64,000 bases of DNA, from positions 4,350,155 to 4,414,154 of the forward strand of contig CP126206.1 in the NCBI GenBank assembly GCA_030272155.1. Direction: 5' to 3'. The notes below the pieces were generated by a model, which worked only from the letters and a program-made list of their open reading frames with translations, did no database searches and had not been told where the DNA came from. Below, piece after piece: positions 37,401-64,000 of this stretch. How positions within the stretch are numbered: the stretch's first letter is position 1; the number at the start of each line of letters is the position of its first letter. The DNA is from Tetradesmus obliquus. Taxonomy: Eukaryota > Chlorophyta > Chlorophyceae > Sphaeropleales > Scenedesmaceae. Position numbers and translations under genes: made by a program.

Positions 37401-40400
37401 GCTGTGCACTGTGTGCGCACAAGCTGCCGTGCATGCCGTGGGAGTGAAGAGTACCCAGTGCACCGCTGCTGCCCTGAGCGAGCAGCAAACCCGCTGCTGG
37501 CAGCTGCATTGCGTATTGCTTCTGGTGGTGGCAGCCTCATGTTGCCTGCTGTGACATGCGTGCCGCGTGTGCAGGTTTACAAAACAGGCGCCACATGCGC
37601 AGACACAACTGGCACTGGTCAGACCGGCTCAGCATACGCCTGTCAAACTCCGACCCCAACACTGTGGGACAGCGCACAGACCTTGAGCATCGTGGGCAAG
37701 ACTGAAGCCGCAGCCAGCAGCACCTGCTGCTTCTCAGGGGTGAGTGCACCTGATGTATATCCAGCTTCCTGTCACATGATCACCTTGTCGTGAGTACATG
37801 CCATGCGCTGAAACGATGCTGATGGATGGCGGGCACCAAGCAGCGTCTAGCGTGTCAGCCCCATCACCTCGACTGCTAGCATGCCTTGCACTGCAGCAAT
37901 TGCAAAACCGCCAAGGCTCTGCTGCATGATGTTTTGCGCACTTGCAATGCAGACCTATCCGGGATCAGCAACCTGTAACGACGTCAACGGAAACACAGCA
38001 GATGGCAACCAAGCCTTTGTGTGCTTATCTTCAGCCTACACACGGAACAGCGCGGTTGGTGACATTCAGGGGCTCACCAAATCCCAGGCTAATGCGGTTT
38101 GCTGTGATCCGGTGAGCTGCAGTCCATCCTGTGACGCTGTAAAACTGCACACACAATGCGGCAGAGTGATCGACTGTGATGCTGTGCAGCTCAGTATCAA
38201 GTGGCAGAGCAGACAGACTCTGCAGGTGAACCAGCGAGAACAGTCTATCTGTGGCAAACATCACCCGGTAGCGCCACAAAGCTCAGCATGGGTCTTGGTG
38301 TGTGGGGGCTGTGCACTGTGTGCGCACAAGCTGCCGTGCATGCCGTGGGAGTGAAGAGTACCCAGTGCACCGCTGCTGCCCTGAGCGAGCAGCAAACCCG
38401 CTGCTGGCAGCTGCATTGCGTATTGCTTCTGGTGGTGGCAGCCTCATGTTGCCTGCTGTGACATGCGTGCCGCGTGTGCAGGTTTACAAAACAGGCGCCA
38501 CATGCGCAGACACAACTGGCACTGGTCAGACCGGCTCAGCATACGCCTGTCAAACTCCGACCCCAACACTGTGGGACAGCGCACAGACCTTGAGCATCGT
38601 GGGCAAGACTGAAGCCGCAGCCAGCAGCACCTGCTGCTTCTCAGGGGTGAGTGCACCTGATGTATATCCAGCTTCCTGTCACATGATCACCTTGTCGTGA
38701 GTACATGCCATGCGCTGAAACGATGCTGATGGATGGCGGGCACCAAGCAGCGTCTAGCGTGTCAGCCCCATCACCTCGACTGCTAGCATGCCTTGCACTG
38801 CAGCAATTGCAAAACCGCCAAGGCTCTGCTGCATGATGTTTTGCGCACTTGCAATGCAGACCTATCCGGGATCAGCAACCTGTAACGACGTCAACGGAAA
38901 CACAGCAGATGGCAACCAAGCCTTTGTGTGCTTATCTTCAGCCTACACACGGAACAGCGCGGTTGGTGACATTCAGGGGCTCACCAAATCCCAGGCTAAT
39001 GCGGTTTGCTGTGATCCGGTGAGCTGCAGTCCATCCTGTGACGCTGTAAAACTGCACACACAATGCGGCAGAGTGATCGACTGTGATGCTGTGCAGCTCA
39101 GTATCAAGTGGCAGAGCAGACAGACTCTGCAGGTGAACCAGCGAGAACAGTCTATCTGTGGCAAACATCACCCGGTAGCGCCACAAAGCTCAGCATGGGT
39201 CTTGGTGTGTGGGGGCTGTGCACTGTGTGCGCACAAGCTGCCGTGCATGCCGTGGGAGTGAAGAGTACCCAGTGCACCGCTGCTGCCCTGAGCGAGCAGC
39301 AAACCCGCTGCTGGCAGCTGCATTGCGTATTGCTTCTGGTGGTGGCAGCCTCATGTTGCCTGCTGTGACATGCGTGCCGCGTGTGCAGGTTTACAAAACA
39401 GGCGCCACATGCGCAGACACAACTGGCACTGGTCAGACCGGCTCAGCATACGCCTGTCAAACTCCGACCCCAACACTGTGGGACAGCGCACAGACCTTGA
39501 GCATCGTGGGCAAGACTGAAGCCGCAGCCAGCAGCACATGCTGCTTCTCAGGGGTGAGTGCACCTGATGTATATCCAGCTTCCTGTCACATGATCACCTT
39601 GTCGTGAGTACATGCCATGCGCTGAAACGATGCTGATGGATGGCGGGCACCAAGCAGCGTCTAGCGTGTCAGCCCCATCACCTCGACTGCTAGCATGCCT
39701 TGCACTGCAGCAATTGCAAAACCGCCAAGGCTCTGCTGCATGATGTTTTGCGCACTTGCAATGCAGACCTATCCGGGATCAGCAACCTGTAACGACGTCA
39801 ACGGAAACACAGCAGATGGCAACCAAGCCTTTGTGTGCTTATCTTCAGCCTACACACGGAACAGCGCGGTTGGTGACATTCAGGGGCTCACCAAATCCCA
39901 GGCTAATGCGGTTTGCTGTGATCCGGTGAGCTGCAGTCCATCCTGTGACGCTGTAAAACTGCACACACAATGCGGCAGAGTGATCGACTGTGATGCTGTG
40001 CAGCTCAGTATCAAGTGGCAGAGCAGACAGACTCTGCAGGTGAACCAGCGAGAACAGTCTATCTGTGGCAAACATCACCCGGTAGCGCCACAAAGCTCAG
40101 CATGGGTCTTGGTGTGTGGGGGCTGTGCACTGTGTGCGCACAAGCTGCCGTGCATGCCGTGGGAGTGAAGAGTACCCAGTGCACCGCTGCTGCCCTGAGC
40201 GAGCAGCAAACCCGCTGCTGGCAGCTGCATTGCGTATTGCTTCTGGTGGTGGCAGCCTCATGTTGCCTGCTGTGACATGCGTGCCGCGTGTGCAGGTTTA
40301 CAAAACAGGCGCCACATGCGCAGACACAACTGGCACTGGTCAGACCGGCTCAGCATACGCCTGTCAAACTCCGACCCCAACACTGTGGGACAGCGCACAG

Positions 40401-40832
40401 ACCTTGAGCATCGTGGGCAAGACTGAAGCCGCAGCCAGCAGCACCTGCTGCTTCTCAGGGGTGAGTGCACCTGATGTATATCCAGCTTCCTGTCACATGA
40501 TCACCTTGTCGTGAGTACATGCCATGCGCTGAAACGATGCTGATGGATGGCGGGCACCAAGCAGCGTCTAGCGTGTCAGCCCCATCACCTCGACTGCTAG
40601 CATGCCTTGCACTGCAGCAATTGCAAAACCGCCAAGGCTCTGCTGCATGATGTTTTGCGCACTTGCAATGCAGACCTATCTGGGATCAGCAACCTGTAAC
40701 GACGTCAACGGAAACACAGCAGATGGCAACCAAGCCTTTGTGTGCTTATCTTCAGCCTACACACGGAACAGCGCGGTTGGTGACATTCAGGGGCTCACCA
40801 AATCCCAGGCTAATGCGGTTTGCTGTGATCCG
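28480..40832 (+). CDS. Secreted cysteine-rich protein with tandem ATC-CC repeat array
   Basis: Exons 1-9: 28480-28564, 28932-29087, 29403-29564, 29928-30035, 30803-30976, 31307-31495, 31716-31913, 32245-32387, 32547-32822; exon 10: 34109-34198. Then come seven pairs of 165 and 159 bases, starting at 34854 and 35232 and repeating every 907. The first seven introns are phase 1 and all later ones phase 0. The ATG begins a signal peptide (VVVVLLGLVAGAVAA). Exons 2-9 carry ephrin-receptor-like Cys modules matching exons 2-9 of the 5475 gene; exon 3 is 162 bases in both. From exon 9 on, each exon encodes a ~54-residue repeat with TGATC or GSATC, a middle xxC, and a final CC. The body is about 1283 residues. 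The 3' end is uncertain: reading through after 40832 gives a stop at 40911-40913. Probably extracellular or wall-associated; the ligand is unknown. Confidence 0.8.
33425..33720. repeat. 27-30-bp tandem repeat with TGATCA cores in intron 9
   Basis: About ten units of the form GGGATGATCATGTTGTAT plus a variable GGCACAGTT or GACAGCAGTT tail. It lies between exons 9 and 10 of the plus-strand cysteine-rich gene and is not translated. Confidence 0.88.
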
Positions 40833-40880
40833 GTGAGCTGCAGTCCATCCTGTGACGCTGCAAAACTGCACACACAATGC
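34643..40880 (+). repeat. Nearly identical 907-bp tandem array carrying paired exons
   Basis: Seven units of 907 bp, the first partly diverged at its 5' side (34643-34735) and the last incomplete. Across introns as well as exons I see only isolated differences, for example A for C at 39538, T for C at 40681 (Pro to Leu) and C for T at 40861. The 40881-41090 flank resembles the 34446-34650 flank, as if older diverged units bracket a recently amplified core. Confidence 0.95.
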
Positions 40881-41129
40881 TCAGCAGCTGGGCTGCCCCG
40901 CACATGTATCTAGCTCTTCAGGCGCATGACCACAGCAAGCAGTGCAGTGCCTTCTCCCCATCAGCTTGAGTTGCACACTGCGCCTCAGCACACTGCGACA
41001 CTCACCGCCGCATCGGATGATCTGACAGCACAAGCCACGTACCTCACGGCACTGCTGTGCCACGTTGCTTTGGTTGGTTTTAGTTGAAAGCGGGCTCGTG
41101 TGGTGCATGCGCACAAGCTGCCGTCACGC

Positions 41130-42000
41130 GCTGTGGCAGTCAGAGCACCCACTGCTGCCCTCAGCTACTTGCAGTCGACTTGTTGCATCTGCAGCGCCGT
41201 TGCTCGACATAGCGGCACTCTGGAATGGCTGACCGCTGCACGGCTTGTGCCGCTTGGCACAGGCTGTCTGCAGAACTGGCGGTGCTGTAAAACGCTGTAC
41301 GCCAGTGCTGTCTTCCTGACGGTTAATCACACCACCCCGCTGCCGCAGGTGGGCTAAAGCTTTTCGGCCCAAGGTAGTGCTGGTGAAGGCGCCGAGTGCC
41401 CATCTACATGCTCGACCTTGAGCTACAGCAAGGCGCTGGACTCACAAACATTGTTGGCCTAGGAAACTTGCAAGCAGTACTTTGGTGTGGCACGTGGTGT
41501 GTCGGCTGCTGAGTCCCCGGTGACTGAGCCGGGTCATGTTGAGCACTGATGTAATGTCCTGAACCTGTAGTGTAGGGTCCTGTGTGATAGCATATGCTGC
41601 TGTACTTCGCTGCAACACGCCAATCGTCATCAATCCATTACATACCACCTACCTTGTGTAGTTCTTGATAAAAAAAGGTGGAGCACTCACTGGACTGGGA
41701 TCTGCTGCATGCATGCATATGGTTGCGGGTTGCTCTGTCAGGTCAGCATTGCCTTGCAATCAATGGATGTCTGTTGCGATAAGTAGATTGCACGGTGTGG
41801 TTTGTACGGCACTGCTATGCCAGCAAGATGTCGCTGACAAACTGCAGATGTTGCATGTGTGTAGCTTTTGACATGATTGCAGTATCTGCTTAGCTGCTGC
41901 TGCAACAATGCAGTGCTCAGTGTCTGTATCTGCAGGAGTGTAAGCTTCTGCATGTTGCTGAGTTCAACCAAGTAATGGCGTCAATGACGTCACTTGTAGT
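41130..42000. repeat. Diverged duplicate block, copy 1
   Basis: Aligns by eye with 43950-44790 (shared words CTCACAAACAT, CTAGGAAACTTGC, GAGCCGGGTCATGTTGAGCACTG). In copy 2 a frame near 44129-44281 reads VRDEAHRPKVVLVKALMPSY and onward; in copy 1 the same stretch has a stop and a one-base shift. It looks like a duplicated fragment of an unidentified gene, with this copy broken. Confidence 0.65.
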
Positions 42001-43399
42001 AAACTTATGTACCATATCTAGTAGCCACGCCGTGTGTTCACGAATGACAGCCAAGGTGGTGACTATGTGAGTGCATGCCGTGACCAAGGTTATCAAGCAA
42101 GCTGCCCTAACGCCCAGGTCAGGCAGACCTTGCGCATGTTCTGATGCACTGCTGCCAGTACTGCTGCAGACGCCGCAGCAGCACACATCAACTGACCATC
42201 GCCCAACACAAACACACCCAGACAGACGACCCAATGAAGACAAGTTCCAACCCCGGGCACCACTCAGAACCCAGCTGGCCAGCAGCAAGTCAAACCCTCA
42301 ATCGTGCACTGCTGGCTTCTGCCTCAGGCACAAGTCCATGTGAATCAAGTCAAAGTAAATCTCGTAAACCAGGCATTTCGAGGCACTTAGCTGTATAATC
42401 ATGATCATGATGCCAGGGATACCCGTCAGAAATGAAACGAACATCGCCGGACCGCGGCTTCTGCTATGGCCCGAGCTCTTGCTGCTGACAACACCAGCGC
42501 GCCGCGGCGGGTCAGCAGCGACTTGACTCAGCGCACAAATCCTGTGTCCACGAGCGGTGCAAACACGCCATCTACAACATGGGCAGCCGTGGCAGCAGTG
42601 AGCAGCACTTGCACTCGAGTAACAGATTCCTGTCACCAACGCACTGACCATGGTCCGTCCGGCCGACTGCGAACTCTTGAATTGCAGTGTGGCATGCAAG
42701 CAGTAGTATGTCAGTTATAACAGCCTGTGACATGATGTCACTGCTTACATGGTAACAAGATGATCAGCACCCCACCACGCAGCAGCGTGCAATGAACACG
42801 CGCGCCAAGCTACGAGTTTCAGCGTACACGTTGGCAAGGGGGTCTTCACCACATTATGTACTTGTAGTGAGCGCTGGGGCCATGTAGCCCTGTGTAGCCA
42901 AGTGTACACACTATCAGTACGTACTGATGGTTCCAATGATATAATGATGATATTCATATTCTAATTCCAAAAGTTGGTACGTAGCGGCACACAGCGGTAT
43001 GTAGCGCCTTTAGTACAAAGTACGCCTGGGCTGCTATGCCATGTACTCAGGTGTAAAATGACGAATTCTAGACAAAGCCAGGATGCCAAAGGACGCTGGT
43101 CATGCACAGCTGCGCACCTTCAAGCAATGCAGGTGTACTTGGGTACACTGCTCCAGTGTATTCACACGGTACAAAGTACAGAGCAGCAGACCGCTTGCCA
43201 TGTAGGCTACATATACTCTTCCCTACGGACCATGCCCCGCGGACTTTTTGTGGGCTTGCGCCCCCCATTCGTCGCAGCGAGGCTTGATACTGTGGCGTGC
43301 ACAGCGTGTGCGGGTGAGGTGGGTGGTTGGCTAGCTGTGGGGCACAACACTTGCTGGCCCCGGGCCGTGTCACAGCCTGGAGTCCAGGCAGACACGCCG
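42001..43399. other. No gene recognised
   Basis: Open frames on both strands lack motifs and splice partners. Nothing else can be supported. Confidence 0.45.
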
Positions 43400-43790
43400 G
43401 GGCAGCACACAGTTAAGAGCACCCACACCTGATGCACCGCTGTGCCCTGAGCGAGCAGCAAATGCGCTGCTGGCAGCTGCATTGCGCATGCTTCTGGTGG
43501 TGGCAGCCTCATGTTGCCTGCCGTGACATGTGTACTACTAGTACTGCGTGTGCAGGTTTACAGAACAGGCGCCACAGTGTGTTCTGTTTGCGCATGATGC
43601 GCAAACACGGCTGGCACTGGTCAGACCGGCTCAGCATACGCCTGTCAAGGTACGACCCCAGCACTGTGTGACAACGAAGAGATTTTAAGCATCGCTGGCC
43701 AGACTGAAGCCGCAGCCAGCGGCATCTGCTGCTGCTCAGGGGTGAGTGCACCTGATGCTGATCGAGCTTCATGTCACATAGTCACCTTGC
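43400..43790 (+). pseudogene. Decayed copy of the 907-bp unit with a dead 165-base exon
   Basis: Sequence from about 43437 follows the unit at 34735 onward, including the splice acceptor and the exon start at 43555. A roughly 22-base insertion that makes a near-palindrome (TTTGCGCATGATGCGCAAA) introduces a stop after 13 codons. The donor CAGGGGTGAGTG at the end is kept. It shows that the array once reached at least 2.7 kb further. Confidence 0.8.
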
Positions 43791-43949
43791 AGTGAGTACA
43801 TAAGCGCGACGGCTGAGGCGGAAAATAAAATTCCTGCGGCGGCAGCTGTGTGGCATTGTGCCGCAAACGCATGCACGTAGTATCTAAACAGCAGTGTCAT
43901 GAGCAGCAGACGTCATAAGCCGCAGCTGCGGCTTACCTGCAGGTTGCTG

Positions 43950-44790
43950 TTGCATGCCGTGGCAGTCTGGTGTGGCCGAATGCTGCACGTGTGCCGTCCG
44001 GCACAGGCTGACTGTAGTAACCTGCGGTGCATATAGCTGTGCACTGTGAACAAGAGCTAGCGGCTGACTGTAGTAACCTTCGGTGCATACAGCTGTCTTC
44101 CTGGCGGCTGATCACACCAACCCGCTGCTGCAGGGTGCGGGATGAAGCTCACCGGCCCAAGGTGGTGCTGGTGAAGGCACTGATGCCCAGCTACATGCTC
44201 GACCTCGAGCTGCAGCAAGGCTCTGGACTCACAAACATCCCTGGCCTAGGAAACTTGCTAGCAGTACATCGGTGTGGCACATGACGTGACAGCTGCTGAG
44301 TCCCTGGTGAGCGAGCCGGGTCATGTTGAGCACTGTTAAAAAAGTTGTGAATCTGTAGTGTAGGATCATGTGTGATAGCATATGCTGCTGTACTTTGTTG
44401 CAACACACAACATCGTCATCAGTCCATTGCATACCACCGACTTTGTGTAGCTGTTGATGAGGAGGGTTCATTACTCCCTAGACTCAGGTCTGCTGCATCT
44501 TTGAGGGTCGCTCTAACAGGCCATTGCCGCCATGCATTCGATGGCATGGACGTACGCTTCGAAAATCAAACTGCACAGCGTGTGTTATGTATGGCATTGC
44601 CACGCCAGCAGCAGCAAGATGTTTCTGACACACTGCAGTTGATGAATTTGTGTAGCTTTTGAAAAGATTGCAGTGTCTGCTTAGCTGCTGCTGCAACAAA
44701 TGCAGTGCTCAGTGTCTGTAACTGCACGATTGCAAGCTTTGGCTGTTGCCTTGTTCAGAGCAACAGAGTAATGATGTCACTTGCAGTAGG
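43950..44790. repeat. Diverged duplicate block, copy 2
   Basis: Counterpart of 41130-42000, about 2.8 kb away in the same orientation. It retains a short open frame around LELQQGSGLTNIPGLGNLLA that I cannot assign to a family. Confidence 0.65.
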
Positions 44791-45211
44791 GTTTAGGGTC
44801 AGAGGACGGCGGCGTAGCAGACTGTGGTGCAAATCTGACACTACCACCATGATGAATTCGAATCACAGAATGCAAGGTACTAACGTTTTGTTTGTTTGTG
44901 ACTTGAGTTTGCTTTCTTTGCAGACACATTGCGCGCAACGTAAGGTAGTACCAGCCTGGCAGGTACTAACTTGTGACATAACCGGCAGCTGACAATCAAG
45001 CAGATGTAACTCAGCCTGATTGTCTCAGGCCATGAAAGTCATCATCCATGTTTAGTTAATCAACGCACACACATTGTGTGACTCCTTTGCAAATCAAACA
45101 GCACAGGCTGCACGAACCTCTTTGTGCAGGCAGCAAGTGCATGATTGACTGCACTTCCTCTGCTGACAGCACATACTTCGAGCCTCGCTAGCAAAACAAA
45201 ACCAAATCAGC

Positions 45212-63595
<18,384 letters not shown>

Positions 63596-63735
63596 GTGAG
63601 AGAGAATGGCCAGGAAGTGCCAACGTGTGTGGATGCCAGCAGTCTGCGCCCAGTCAGTTTAGTGATTTTTATGTTGCAGAAATGCTTTTGGGTGCTGTTT
63701 GCAGCTGTGTCTGCGCGGGTGGCATCTGCGGTGTT

Positions 63736-64000
63736 TTTAGGGTTTAGGGTTTAGGGTTTAGGGTTTAGGGTTTAGGGTTTAGGGTTTAAGGTTTAGGGTT
63801 TAGGGTTTAGGGTTTAGGGTTTAGGGTTTAGGGTTTAGGGTTTAGGGTTTAGGGTTTAGGGTTTAGGGTTTAGGGTTTAGGGTTTAGGGTTTAGGGTTTA
63901 GGGTTTAGGGTTTAGGGTTTAGGGTTTAGGGTTTAGGGTTTAGGGTTTAGGGTTTAGGGTTTAGGGTTTAGGGTTTAGGGTTTAGGGTTTAGGGTTTAGG
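63736..64000 (+). repeat. Telomere, TTTAGGG repeats at the chromosome end
   Basis: About 38 head-to-tail TTTAGGG units with one variant (TTTAAGG near 63785) run to the window's last base, oriented as at a right-hand chromosome end. They start inside the intron after ECM29 exon 29, with no subtelomeric satellite between. Confidence 0.96.

Noticed and set aside
35160..40168. 157-residue frame in each 907-bp unit beginning before the second exon
   Set aside because: It overruns both splice sites of the 159-base exon; the phase-0 exon pair explains the conserved part better.
42298..42699. 133-residue open frame, minus strand
   Set aside because: Composition is unlike the real genes here and no splice chain or motif was found.

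Overview
This is nuclear DNA from a green alga, running to a chromosome end. The last 265 bases are a TTTAGGG telomere array. That repeat is typical of plants and many chlorophytes; Chlamydomonas uses TTTTAGGG. Genes are split into many short exons with GT-AG introns (one probable GC-AG), CAG/CTG repeats are everywhere, and the proteins are rich in Ala, Gln and Ser. A chlorophyte of the Scenedesmus/Tetradesmus sort would fit, but the genus is inference. No bacterial features, rRNA or tRNA genes were recognised. Layout: (1) 8-5475, minus strand: ten exons of a secreted cysteine-rich protein whose 3' end lies outside the window. (2) 5476-8872: promoter with TATA box and hairpins, a strong 157-bp hairpin, one doubtful ORF, and an array of GGAGT/ACTCC repeats. 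(3) 8873-24615: a complete CACTA (En/Spm-type) DNA transposon. It has inverted ends starting CACTA, a 3-bp GTA target duplication, subterminal TGTCCAG repeats, an intact eight-exon TNP2-like transposase (1287 aa) and a second intact eight-exon gene (813 aa) that may be the TNP1/TnpA-type partner. It sits inside a GGAGT repeat unit. (4) 24619-28479: no convincing gene; interstitial telomere-like palindrome, G runs, CAG runs. (5) 28480-40832, plus strand: a paralogue of the first gene, arranged head-to-head with it, with a matching exon series. It ends in a nearly identical tandem array of seven 907-bp units, each adding two frame-neutral exons. (6) 40881-45211: decayed duplications, including a dead copy of an array exon. 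(7) 45212-63595, plus strand: 29 exons of the proteasome adaptor ECM29, peppered with partial tandem copies of its own exons and cut off by the telomere before its C-terminus. Exon chains were built by hand from splice motifs and phase agreement; all joins given are phase-consistent. The two cysteine-rich proteins are probably secreted or cell-surface proteins. The transposon's two genes would act together on its ends. ECM29 is a conserved housekeeping gene that appears to have been broken by a terminal deletion healed by telomere addition, or else is misassembled there.
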